A stretch of DNA of 64,000 bases. Source: Verrucomicrobiota bacterium (GTDB taxonomy: Bacteria; Verrucomicrobiota; Verrucomicrobiia; Opitutales; Opitutaceae). The notes beneath the pieces were generated by a model. It was not told where the DNA came from, did not search any database, and saw only the letters and a program-made list of their open reading frames with translations. Both the position numbers and the translations under genes were made by a program. Positions within the stretch are counted from its first letter, which is position 1. The number at the start of each line of letters is the position of its first letter. The DNA is taken from positions 1-64,000 of the forward strand of contig QNAI01000006.1 in NCBI GenBank assembly GCA_003641745.1. The letters run 5' to 3'. Shown here one piece after another: positions 8,704 through 16,887 of this stretch.

Positions 8704-10194
8704 TCAGGGTATCCTTACTGCAAAGTAGCCGGTTCTACCCCGGTCATAGATGTAGAACTTGTTGACGCCGCGATAGAGCAATTGTCTGGCCTGATCGAGG
8801 TCTGAGACCGGGCGATCGTTGATCTCGATCAGCACCATGCCTTCACGGAGGTACTGCCGAAGCGGTGATTCAGGGGACACGGAACTGATTGCCAGGCCGG
8901 TCAGTCCATCAGGCAGCCCATAGGTGGAACGAACGGCCTCCGAAAGCGGCGCCACCTCGACACCCTCAAGCAGAGTCCCGCCCGCATCGGACTCCTTCCC
9001 CTGGTCGAGGTCGGCGATCACCGCCGTCAGGGCAATGGGCTCTCCATCCCGCACTATATCAAAGACCAGTTCCGTGCCGGGAAGCGTCTGACCAAGCAGC
9101 AGACGGAACTCGTTGGCGTTCGGCATGGGCTTGCCGTTCACCTTCAGCACAATGTCTCCATGCCGGAGTTCGGCCTGGTCGGCCGGGCTGCCCGGTTCGA
9201 CTCGTTCGATCAGGACACCTTTGGTCGACGAAAGCCCAAATGCTTCGGCCAGGTCAGGGTTCAGATCCCCGAAACTGAAACCCAGCATGCCACGCCTGAC
9301 CTCCCCATGAGCCACCAATTGGGCCATGATGGTCACGATCAGGTTGCTGGGAATGGCGAATCCGATGCCGATGCTTCCGCCGGATTCGGACAGGATGGCG
9401 GAGTTGAGGCCGACCAGGCGGCCGTCGCTGTCGATAAGGGCACCGCCGGAATTGCCCGGGTTGATGGAGGCGTCCGTCTGGATGAAGCTCTCGTAACCTT
9501 CCTCGCCGTAAATACCCAATCGTCGCCGAGTCGCGGATACAATTCCCTGGGTCACGGTCAGGCCGACACCCAGCGGATTGCCGATCGCAAACACGATGTC
9601 GCCGACTTCGATCGTATCACTGTCGGAAATCTGAACCGTCGGGAGCCCGCTGACGTCGACCTTCAGGACGGCGACGTCGGTTTTCGGATCCCGACCGACA
9701 ATCCTGGCCGGGAGTTCACGGCCGTCATGAAGCTGGACCAGAATTTCATCGGCGGGACCACCGCGACCATCGCTGATCACATGGTTATTGGTGATGATGT
9801 AGCCGTCAGTCGTGACCACGACGCCGGACCCGATTCCTTGGGGCACGCGTCGTTCCTCGATGGTCGGATCCAGTCTTTCGGGCAGCGGCAGACCAAAGAA
9901 ACGCCGAAGCATTTCCTCCCTGGGCGAGATCCCCCTCCCTCCGCGCACAATTTTGACCACTCGGGCGGTATGGACGGAAATGACGGCCGGCGTAGCGCGT
10001 TTGAGAATATCCGAGTAGCTCGAAATTCTGGCCGGGTCATTTCGCTCGATCGATGCGTGGTCGATGGTGACCCGGAACTCGGGCTCCCGGTCCGGTTCCT
10101 CCCCACAGGCGACGGGACCCAGCAGGGCACCAGCGCTGACCAGGGCGACTCGGGAAAATCTTCTGTACATACTCTGACGGTTGGTTGTCATCAT
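8704..10194 (-). CDS. Trypsin-like serine protease, Do/HtrA family, with two PDZ domains
   Basis: The 496-residue protein is an envelope protease/chaperone of the DegP/DegQ type. The N terminus is hydrophobic and ends in GPVAC, possibly a lipobox with Cys30, otherwise a Sec signal. The triad is complete: His138 (TNNHVI), Asp173 (KTDVAVLK) and Ser249 (GNSGGAL). Two PDZ domains follow, roughly 295-385 and 400-490. It would degrade or refold damaged periplasmic proteins. It sits on the opposite strand between two blocks of a lipid-like cluster, divergent from the second CrtI-like gene with 103 bp between starts. Its role, if any, in that pathway is unknown. Confidence 0.93.
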   Translation of the reverse strand: MMTTNRQSMYRRFSRVALVSAGALLGPVACGEEPDREPEFRVTIDHASIERNDPARISSYSDILKRATPAVISVHTARVVKIVRGGRGISPREEMLRRFFGLPLPERLDPTIEERRVPQGIGSGVVVTTDGYIITNNHVISDGRGGPADEILVQLHDGRELPARIVGRDPKTDVAVLKVDVSGLPTVQISDSDTIEVGDIVFAIGNPLGVGLTVTQGIVSATRRRLGIYGEEGYESFIQTDASINPGNSGGALIDSDGRLVGLNSAILSESGGSIGIGFAIPSNLIVTIMAQLVAHGEVRRGMLGFSFGDLNPDLAEAFGLSSTKGVLIERVEPGSPADQAELRHGDIVLKVNGKPMPNANEFRLLLGQTLPGTELVFDIVRDGEPIALTAVIADLDQGKESDAGGTLLEGVEVAPLSEAVRSTYGLPDGLTGLAISSVSPESPLRQYLREGMVLIEINDRPVSDLDQARQLLYRGVNKFYIYDRGRTGYFAVRIP

Positions 10195-10297
10195 GAATTC
10201 CGGAAACCATCGACGGCATCCGGTCGGATCGCAAGAGGCGAAGCAGGGTGACTTCTGCCCTTGTCATTTTCTTGGGTGACAATTTAGTTCAGCGGCA

Positions 10298-11746
10298 ATG
10301 GCAAGAGACTGGCTAAAAGGCGTGCGCGACGACTACGACGTTATTGTCGTGGGCAGTGGCCTGGCAGGCCTGACCTCAGCCAACTCCCTGGCAAAATGCG
10401 GACATTCCGTGCTCCTGCTGGAGCATCATTACCAATTCGGCGGCCTGGCCACCTGGTTTCGAAGGCCGGGTGGACACATTTTTGATATCTCACTGCACGG
10501 ATTCCCGATCGGGATGATCAAATCCTGCCGCAAATACTGGACGCGTGAGATCGCGGATTCGATCGTTCAGCTCAAGGGGATCCGATTCGTCAACCCGCAA
10601 TTTGAAATCGAAACCACCTTTGATCGTCAGGACTTTACTCGTCTGTTGATCGAAAAGTTCGGTATTTCGGCAGAGACGGTCGAAGCCTTCTTCACCCATT
10701 TGAGGGGCATGAACTTCTACGATGACGACAAGCGCACGACCCGCGAGCTGTTCGAGGAATTCTTCCCCGGTCGCGACGACGTCGTGCGATTGTTGATGGA
10801 GCCGATCGCCTATGCGAACGGGTCGACCCTGGACGATCCGGCCATCACCTACGGCATTGTGTTCTCCAATTTCATGAGCAAGGGGGTCTTCACCTTCCGG
10901 GGCGGGACAGACGTCCTGATCAAGAAAATGGTGGCCGAACTGCGTCAGAATGGAGCCGACCTGCGCCGATGCGCCCTGGTTGAGAGGATCCTGATCGACG
11001 AGGGTCCGGACGGAACAAGGAGGATCAGCGGGGTAATCGCGAACGGAAGACGGATCGGTTGCCGTGCGGTGATGTCGAATTCGGGCCTCCGCGGCACGGT
11101 CCTGAACCTGGCCGGTCGGGAGAATTTCGATCCGGCTTATGTAAAGTCGGTCGAAAATGTGCGCCTGAACTCGAGTTCATGCCAGGTCTACATCGGTTTG
11201 AAGCCGGGCGAATCATTCGAGCAGATCGGCGACCTGATATTCACTTCGGAGTCGGAGAAATTCTCAAGCCGGGAACTCGTCGGTCTGCATACCCGCAGCC
11301 GCACCTTTTCCATCTACTACCCGGAGATCCGACCGGGGAAAGGTCGCTACACCGTGGTCGCCTCCCTGAACGGTCGCTACGACGAGTGGAGCTCTCTGAA
11401 CGACGAAGAGTATGAACGGGAAAAGAAGCGAATGATCGAGGAAAGCCTCAATTCCCTGGAGCGCTTTATCCCCGGTATCCGTTCGAAAGTGGAGCATGTG
11501 GAAGCGGCAACTCCCCGAACCATCGAACACTATACGCGACACCAGACTTCATTCGGTACCAAGTTCGAGGGGCTCGGTTGCTCGATGGACCTTCCCAGGC
11601 AACTCCCGGGCCTCTTCCATGCGGGTTCGGTTGGCATCATCATGTCGGGCTGGCTCGGTTCTATGAATTATGGCGTGATCGTTTCGAACAAAGTCGACAG
11701 CTATATCACCAGCCTGCGCGAAACCTCAGGATCCGCTGCCTGCTGA
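10298..11746 (+). CDS. CrtI/phytoene-desaturase-like FAD-dependent oxidoreductase (second copy)
   Basis: The 482-residue flavoprotein has the same architecture as the gene at 7156: Rossmann loop G19-S-G21-L-A-G24, LEHHYQFGG at the end of beta-2, and a C-terminal region (LFHAGSVGI) that closes over FAD. Overall similarity between the two copies seems low outside the FAD motifs, so they probably catalyse different steps. It opens the second block of the cluster and is followed after 28 bp by fabZ. CrtI-like proteins paired with FabF, FabZ and ACP genes are known from the proposed ladderane clusters of anammox bacteria. Confidence 0.82.
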   Translation: MARDWLKGVRDDYDVIVVGSGLAGLTSANSLAKCGHSVLLLEHHYQFGGLATWFRRPGGHIFDISLHGFPIGMIKSCRKYWTREIADSIVQLKGIRFVNPQFEIETTFDRQDFTRLLIEKFGISAETVEAFFTHLRGMNFYDDDKRTTRELFEEFFPGRDDVVRLLMEPIAYANGSTLDDPAITYGIVFSNFMSKGVFTFRGGTDVLIKKMVAELRQNGADLRRCALVERILIDEGPDGTRRISGVIANGRRIGCRAVMSNSGLRGTVLNLAGRENFDPAYVKSVENVRLNSSSCQVYIGLKPGESFEQIGDLIFTSESEKFSSRELVGLHTRSRTFSIYYPEIRPGKGRYTVVASLNGRYDEWSSLNDEEYEREKKRMIEESLNSLERFIPGIRSKVEHVEAATPRTIEHYTRHQTSFGTKFEGLGCSMDLPRQLPGLFHAGSVGIIMSGWLGSMNYGVIVSNKVDSYITSLRETSGSAAC

Positions 11747-11774
11747 ACAACGAATTCACCACCCCCGCACCTCC

Positions 11775-12233
11775 GTGGACGACGTCAAGAAATACATCCC
11801 GCACCGCCCCCCCTTTCTCTTTGTCGACGAGATCATTTCGGCAACCGAGGAGAGCCTGATCGCACAGCGCCGGATCCGGCCCGACGAGGATTTTTTTCAG
11901 GGACATTATCCCGGGAACCCAATCATGCCCGGCGTGCTGATCGCCGAGTCCGTTTTCCAAGCCGGTGCGATCCACCTTGTCAATACGCTGAGTGACGGCG
12001 CGGTGCCTCCAAACGCCGTTCCGGTCCTGGTTCGAATCAGCGACGCACGTTTCCGACAGGTCATTCGTCCGGGTGATGTCCTGACCATCGAGGTGCGCTT
12101 GAAAGAGAGGATGGGAAAATTCTTTTTCATGCACGGTCGCGTAACCAGCGAGGGCCGGCGCGTCATGACGGTCGACTTCGGCGTGGCCATGGAAGCCGGT
12201 GACGAGGAAGGGGCCTCCGGATCTCCAGCATGA
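11775..12233 (+). CDS. fabZ: 3-hydroxyacyl-ACP dehydratase, FabZ-like
   Basis: The 152-residue hot-dog-fold protein has the FabZ catalytic signature: His44 in [13 protein letters not shown] and Glu58 in VLIAES. It removes water from 3-hydroxyacyl-ACP to give trans-2-enoyl-ACP in the cytoplasm. It begins at GTG 11775 and overlaps the downstream fabI-like gene by 4 bp. No fabA, fabG or lpxA lies beside it, so this copy is probably dedicated to the local pathway. Confidence 0.92.
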   Translation: MDDVKKYIPHRPPFLFVDEIISATEESLIAQRRIRPDEDFFQGHYPGNPIMPGVLIAESVFQAGAIHLVNTLSDGAVPPNAVPVLVRISDARFRQVIRPGDVLTIEVRLKERMGKFFFMHGRVTSEGRRVMTVDFGVAMEAGDEEGASGSPA

Positions 12234-13066
12234 ATTTCCTCGGACTCAAGGACAAGACCATCCTGGTCATGGGCACGGCCAATCGAAAGAGCGTCGCCTA
12301 CAGGGTTGCGGTGACGTTGGAGGAAGCCGGAGCGAAGGTTGTGCACAGTGTTCGTTCGGAGGCCCGGCGAGAGTCGACGGCCCGTCTGCTGGCGGACCGG
12401 CCGGTTTACATCTGTGACGTCGAGCGAACCGACGAGATCGAGCGACTGGCTCAGGACGTGGCGCGCGATCATGGTCAAATCGACGGCATCGTCCATTCCA
12501 TTGCATTCGCCAACTACGCTGACGGGTTCAAGCCCTTCCACGAAACCAGGCGGGAAGATTTCCTGCAGGCGACGGGTATTTCCTCCTTTTCGCTGGTGGA
12601 GATCGCCCGCGCCTTCAAGCCCCATCTGGCCCCAAAGGCGTCGGTTGTGGCCATAGGTATTTCGTCCGTGATCGTTACGGCCGAGAATTATGGATACATG
12701 TCACCGATCAAGGCGGCACTGGAGAGCACGGTTCGCTACCTGGCAAAGTCATTCAGCGCAGACTGCGAAGTGCGCTTCAATACCGTCAACCCGGCTCTGC
12801 TCAAAACCAGCGCGTCCGCCGGCATTCCCGGCTATCTCGAAAGTTACCTTTATGCCGAGAAGATGACTCTTCGCAAGCGGGCACTGGAAACGCAGGAGGT
12901 CGCGGACGTGGTCGCGTTTCTGCTCAGCGCGCGTTCGAGCGGAGTCAATGGTGCCGGGATCGTGGTCGACGCCGGGATGAGCCTGAACTACTTTGACCGG
13001 GAGCTGATCGAACTCGCCATGCGTCCCGAGAAAAAGGGGAATAAAGACGCAGACCGCCCGGCATGA
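12230..13066 (+). CDS. fabI: Enoyl-ACP reductase (NADH), FabI-like
   Basis: The 278-residue short-chain dehydrogenase is of the FabI type. The nucleotide-binding region reads [13 protein letters not shown], as in FabI. The catalytic pair Tyr154-x6-Lys161 has the FabI spacing rather than the Tyr-x3-Lys of ordinary SDRs. The expected reaction is reduction of trans-2-enoyl-ACP with NAD(P)H. The C-terminal 25 residues are more charged than usual. Both ends overlap neighbouring genes by 4 bp, so it is translationally coupled to fabZ and the OleA-like gene. Whether it also serves core fatty-acid synthesis cannot be told from this window. Confidence 0.88.
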   Translation: MNFLGLKDKTILVMGTANRKSVAYRVAVTLEEAGAKVVHSVRSEARRESTARLLADRPVYICDVERTDEIERLAQDVARDHGQIDGIVHSIAFANYADGFKPFHETRREDFLQATGISSFSLVEIARAFKPHLAPKASVVAIGISSVIVTAENYGYMSPIKAALESTVRYLAKSFSADCEVRFNTVNPALLKTSASAGIPGYLESYLYAEKMTLRKRALETQEVADVVAFLLSARSSGVNGAGIVVDAGMSLNYFDRELIELAMRPEKKGNKDADRPA

Positions 13067-14091
13067 AATTCCAGAACGTCGTCCTTGAATCCCTGGCTTA
13101 CGCGCAACCGCCCGAGGTGCTTTCCTCGGAGCAGTTGGAAGAACGTCTTCGCCCGCTCTATGAACGTCTGAAGCTCCCCTTTGGCCGCCTCGAATTGATG
13201 ACCGGAATCAAGGAACGGCGATTCTGGCCCTCCGACCACCGGCCATCTGCGGCCAGCGCCGAAGCCGGGCTGTCGGCCCTTGAGCGATCCGGCATCATGA
13301 GGGACCAGGTCGAGGTCCTGATCCATGCGAGTGTCTGTCGCGATATGCTCGAACCGGCCACCGCGGCGTTTGTCCACAAGGAACTCGGTCTCCGCGATGA
13401 TTGTCAGGTCTTCGACCTCTCGAATGCCTGCCTGGGATTTCTCAACAGCATGGTCCTGCTCGGTTCGATGATCGACAGTGGCCAGATCCGATGTGGCATG
13501 GTCACGGTGGGTGAAAACGGGCGGCCGCTGGTTGAGAAGACCCTGGCCGAGCTGCTCGAGAAACCACTGACCAGAAACGGGATCAAACCCTATTTTGCCA
13601 ACCTGACCATCGGTTCCGGCGCTTGTGCGGGGGTTCTATGTCATGAAGATCTGGCGCCCGGGGGGCACCGGCTCCTGGCCGGGGCGTGCCGAGCCGCGAC
13701 CCAACACAGCAATCTCTGCCTGGGCGACGCGTCTTCCGACGGCCTCGCCATGCAGACCGAGTCCGAACTGCTGCTTGATGCGGGAGTGGCTGTCGCCGCA
13801 GACACCTGGGAAGCCTTCAAACTGAATACCGACTGGGACGAACAGACACCCGACCGAATTGTCTGTCATCAGGTTGGCAGCGTCCATCGCCGCCGTCTTT
13901 ACGAGACCCTGAAACTGGATCCCAAACGCGACTTCTCCACCTTCGAAGCTTTCGGAAACACCGGATCCGCTGCATTGCCGGTCACGCTGGCGCGTGCAGT
14001 GGAGGAGGGTGCGATCAAGGTCGGAGATAGGGTGGCGCTCCTCGGAATCGGAAGCGGCATCAACTGTATGATGCTGGCCATGCAATGGTGA
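13063..14091 (+). CDS. oleA: OleA-type head-to-head acyl-condensing enzyme (KAS III fold)
   Basis: The 342-residue thiolase-superfamily protein resembles OleA more than FabH along its whole length. Cys123 (NACLGF) is the acylation site, with His269 (CHQVGS) and Asn299 (FGNTGSA). Glu97 in MLEPATA matches the glutamate that OleA uses to activate the second acyl chain and that FabH lacks. The positions agree with Xanthomonas OleA as I recall it (Cys143 and Glu117 in tagged numbering, offset 20). OleA joins two acyl-CoAs to a 2-alkyl-3-ketoacid. It overlaps fabI by 4 bp and the OleB-like gene by 7 bp. A divergent FabH is the alternative, but the Glu and the OleB neighbour argue against it. Confidence 0.85.
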   Translation: MKFQNVVLESLAYAQPPEVLSSEQLEERLRPLYERLKLPFGRLELMTGIKERRFWPSDHRPSAASAEAGLSALERSGIMRDQVEVLIHASVCRDMLEPATAAFVHKELGLRDDCQVFDLSNACLGFLNSMVLLGSMIDSGQIRCGMVTVGENGRPLVEKTLAELLEKPLTRNGIKPYFANLTIGSGACAGVLCHEDLAPGGHRLLAGACRAATQHSNLCLGDASSDGLAMQTESELLLDAGVAVAADTWEAFKLNTDWDEQTPDRIVCHQVGSVHRRRLYETLKLDPKRDFSTFEAFGNTGSAALPVTLARAVEEGAIKVGDRVALLGIGSGINCMMLAMQW

Positions 14092-14984
14092 TGGCCGACC
14101 GGACAATCAGAACACTCCCGGCATTCCTGCGCGCTCAATACCCGTTCGAGTCCCGCTTTCTGGATCTGGACGGCCACCGCCTCCATTATGTGGACGAAGG
14201 ATCCGGACCGGCGGTGCTCATGGTCCACGGAAACCCCACCTGGTCCTTCTTCTATCGGGACCTGATCAGGGAACTCAGCGCAACTCACAGGTGCATCGCA
14301 GTAGACCACCTTGGCTGCGGACTGTCGGACAAGCCGGCGGACCACACCTACAATCTGGCCTCGCATATCAAAAGCCTGCAGCGCCTGATCACCTCGCTGA
14401 ACCTGGAGTCGTTTGACCTGGTGGTGCATGACTGGGGAGGGCCGATCGGACTCGGAGCTGTCATGGAGGAACTTCACCGGGTAAACTCGGTGGTGATCAT
14501 GAACACGGCCGCGTTCCGATCCCCGTGGGTCCCATTGAGGATACGACTCTGTCGCGCACCGATGATCGGCACCCTCCTGGTCAGAGGACTCAATGGATTT
14601 TGTGGCCCCGCAATCCACATGGCAGTGAACCGGCGTCCACTTTCCTATGATGCCAGGCGCGGTTTTCTCTTTCCGTATCGAAGTTGGGCAGACCGGGTGG
14701 CGATCAGGGCGTTTATCGAGGATATCCCGGATCGGGAGCGCCATCCAAGCCATCCACTCCTGACCCGGATCGAAGAAAGCCTGACCGATCTGAACCAATC
14801 CAAGGTGCTGCTCGCTTGGGGCGGGGCGGACTTCTGCTTCCACCACGGGTTCCTGGCCCAATGGCAGGAAATTCTCCCGGATGCCCGGACCTTCCTCGTC
14901 CCGGATGCCGGCCACTATCTGCTCGAAGATGCCGGCGCGGAGATCATCCCGGAAATAAAAAGTTTCCTCCGGCAGACGCAATAA
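14085..14984 (+). CDS. oleB: OleB-like alpha/beta hydrolase (haloalkane-dehalogenase fold)
   Basis: The 299-residue protein has the dehalogenase-type alpha/beta hydrolase pattern. HGNPTWSF (48-55) forms the oxyanion region, Asp116 in VVHDWGGP is the nucleophile, and His277 in DAGHYLLED is the catalytic base. Asp249 is a candidate acid. OleB converts a cis-beta-lactone to an alkene and CO2 in long-chain olefin synthesis. Placement directly after the OleA-like gene (7-bp overlap) supports that over haloalkane dehalogenation. ATG 14085 or ATG 14091 may be the start. OleC and OleD homologues do not follow. The next gene is on the other strand. Confidence 0.78.
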   Translation: MVMADRTIRTLPAFLRAQYPFESRFLDLDGHRLHYVDEGSGPAVLMVHGNPTWSFFYRDLIRELSATHRCIAVDHLGCGLSDKPADHTYNLASHIKSLQRLITSLNLESFDLVVHDWGGPIGLGAVMEELHRVNSVVIMNTAAFRSPWVPLRIRLCRAPMIGTLLVRGLNGFCGPAIHMAVNRRPLSYDARRGFLFPYRSWADRVAIRAFIEDIPDRERHPSHPLLTRIEESLTDLNQSKVLLAWGGADFCFHHGFLAQWQEILPDARTFLVPDAGHYLLEDAGAEIIPEIKSFLRQTQ

Positions 14985-15132
14985 GGGGATTTCAGGAGGA
15001 TTCCCCCGGTCCCCGAGCAGGGTCAAAGCACAAGGGGACTGAGATATGGGTCCTTACGAGGGGATTCCGTTCACCGGGATGCCTCAGCTTCGAAGCAGGG
15101 GGGCGCACGGTTCGCGCCTTGCTCCGCACAGT

Positions 15133-16671
15133 TCATGATTTTCCTCCGCTTCGGCGATCATGAAGGTCGGCCAGTTCATTGAGGTAGTCCGCGCTTTCGC
15201 GCCGCAGTTTCTCCAGCTGGTCGGAGCGGTAGCGCCAGGACCAGTTTCCGGATGCCCGGCCGGGCGTGTTGAATCGAGCTTCGGATCCAAGGTTCAGGAG
15301 ATCCTGAAGCGGGAGAACAGCCATCCGGCAGACTGATGCGTAGGCCGATCGTATGAAGTCCCAGGCAATCTCATCGCCGTCGACCCGAAAATAGCGTCGG
15401 ACGTGATCCTGAACTTCGTTCGTCTCCGAATCGTACCAGCCCCGTGAGGTGTCATTATCGTGCGTGCCGGGATAGAGGACCGTGTTCCGGGTGAGATTAT
15501 GGGGCAGGTAGAGATTGTCAGACCCGCCCCCGAACGCAAACTGGGTGACGGCCATGCCGGGAAGGCCGGCCTTTTCCCTGAGCTCAACCACCGAGGGGAA
15601 CAGGTCGCCCAGGTCCTCGGCGATAATCCTGGCGTCGGGGAAGTGCTTCCTGATCGACTTGAGAAAGGGGAGTCCCGGTCCCGGTATCCATTCTCCAGTG
15701 ACGGCTGTTTTCGCCTCTTCGGGAATCGACCAATAGGTGTCGAAACCGCGAAAGTGATCGAGACGGACCACGTTGAAGAGGTCGAAATTCGCCGCCAGGC
15801 GCCGTCGCCACCATGCATAGTCGTCGGCCTGCATGATTTTCCAGTCGTAGAGCGGGTTTCCCCATAATTGCCCGTCCGCAGAAAAATAGTCGGGCGGACA
15901 CCCGGCCCGCTCGGCCAATACCCGGCGCTTTTGATCGATCTTGAACAGGTGGGGATCGGCCCAGAGATCGGCTGAATCGGGAGCCACGAAAATCGGCATG
16001 TCTCCGATGATGTCGATTTTCCGGCGGGTGGCGTACGAATGGATCTCGCTCCACTGTCCGTAGAACAGGTATTGGTTGAACTGGTGGGCCTCGATCTCGA
16101 GCGCGAGCTTCCTGCGCAGGGGCGACTTCAGGGCGATGCGGTAGTCGGCACATCCCATGGGCCAGGAGAGAAACGACCCGCCGCCAAAGTGGTCCTTCAG
16201 CGCCTGGAAGCAGGCATAGGGTTCCAGCCAGTCCGAATGCCGATCCCGGAACCGATCGAAATCCCCGTAGGGAAGTTCGAGGGTGCGGTCGCGCCGGTAA
16301 GCCTCGAAGGCCTGGCGCAGGATGGGCCGTTTGATCTGGTAGATTCTGCCGAAATCGACGTGATCACTCGACGGGTGGAAGAGTGGGGCGAGACCGTCCT
16401 CGGCCAGCAGACCGGCATTGGCCAGGGCCTCGACGTCGATCAGGTAAGGATTTCCAGCGAAGGCTGAAAACGATTGGTAGGGCGAGTCACCGTAACCGGT
16501 GGGTCCCAGCGGGCAAATCTGCCAATAGCGCATCCCGGCTTCGTGCAGGAAATCAATGAACGTCCGGGCTTCCTGACCGAGGGTGCCGATGCCATAGTCA
16601 CCGGGAAAGGCAGTGGGATGCAGAAGCACGCCGGTCGAACGTTTCCGCAGCCAATTGAAAAGTGGTTTCAT
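15133..16671 (-). CDS. malQ: 4-alpha-glucanotransferase (amylomaltase)
   Basis: The 512-residue protein is typical GH77 MalQ length. It transfers maltooligosaccharide segments between glucans in the cytoplasm. Family features include the N-terminal SGYGDSPYQSFSAFAGNPY-type stretch, VRLDHFRGFDTYW with the nucleophilic Asp, IIAEDLGD with the acid/base Glu, and GTHDNDT with the third acidic residue. It lies downstream of the membrane glycosyltransferase gene on the same strand, 213 bp away and separated by a repeat, so it may have its own promoter. It is convergent with the OleB-like gene across about 150 bp in which I see no clear terminator. Confidence 0.95.
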   Translation of the reverse strand: MKPLFNWLRKRSTGVLLHPTAFPGDYGIGTLGQEARTFIDFLHEAGMRYWQICPLGPTGYGDSPYQSFSAFAGNPYLIDVEALANAGLLAEDGLAPLFHPSSDHVDFGRIYQIKRPILRQAFEAYRRDRTLELPYGDFDRFRDRHSDWLEPYACFQALKDHFGGGSFLSWPMGCADYRIALKSPLRRKLALEIEAHQFNQYLFYGQWSEIHSYATRRKIDIIGDMPIFVAPDSADLWADPHLFKIDQKRRVLAERAGCPPDYFSADGQLWGNPLYDWKIMQADDYAWWRRRLAANFDLFNVVRLDHFRGFDTYWSIPEEAKTAVTGEWIPGPGLPFLKSIRKHFPDARIIAEDLGDLFPSVVELREKAGLPGMAVTQFAFGGGSDNLYLPHNLTRNTVLYPGTHDNDTSRGWYDSETNEVQDHVRRYFRVDGDEIAWDFIRSAYASVCRMAVLPLQDLLNLGSEARFNTPGRASGNWSWRYRSDQLEKLRRESADYLNELADLHDRRSGGKS

Positions 16672-16827
16672 GGGAAAAAGGGTCAGAGATGGGACACCCC
16701 ATCATTCTCCAACCAGCGTGTTTACTGGGAAGGGAATGTCCACCCCGGAGACGCCGCACCGGAAGGAGCGCAGCTGGTCCGGGCGCTTCGCTCTTCTTTC
16801 TTCACATCACGATTGTCGTCCCGATCG

Positions 16828-16887
16828 CCTTGCGGTTCCCGGTTTTCTGCAAAACGACAACCATCTCCAATTAATCCAAGGCCCTTA
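16828..16887. repeat. Half element of the AGGGCACT inverted-repeat family at the stop codon of the glycosyltransferase gene
   Basis: This stretch matches the right halves of the repeats at 22394-22500 and 26589-26935 (shared GGTTTTCTGCAAAACG, then CTCCAATTAATC). Its outer end, GGCCCTTA, overlaps the TAA stop (16885-16887, minus strand) of the adjacent gene. No left half is visible. Confidence 0.7.

Noticed and set aside
10258-10285. TTGTCA and TGACAA pair between HtrA and the second CrtI-like gene as a bidirectional promoter
   Set aside because: The two boxes form a 6-bp inverted repeat, but neither direction has a good -10 at normal distance, so I do not call it.
7156-11746. Carotenoid biosynthesis genes (two CrtI-like proteins)
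   Set aside because: No phytoene synthase, GGPP synthase or cyclase lies nearby. The neighbours are acyl-chain enzymes.
14085-14984. Haloalkane dehalogenase
   Set aside because: The fold and Asp nucleophile fit, but the overlap with the OleA-like gene makes OleB the better reading.
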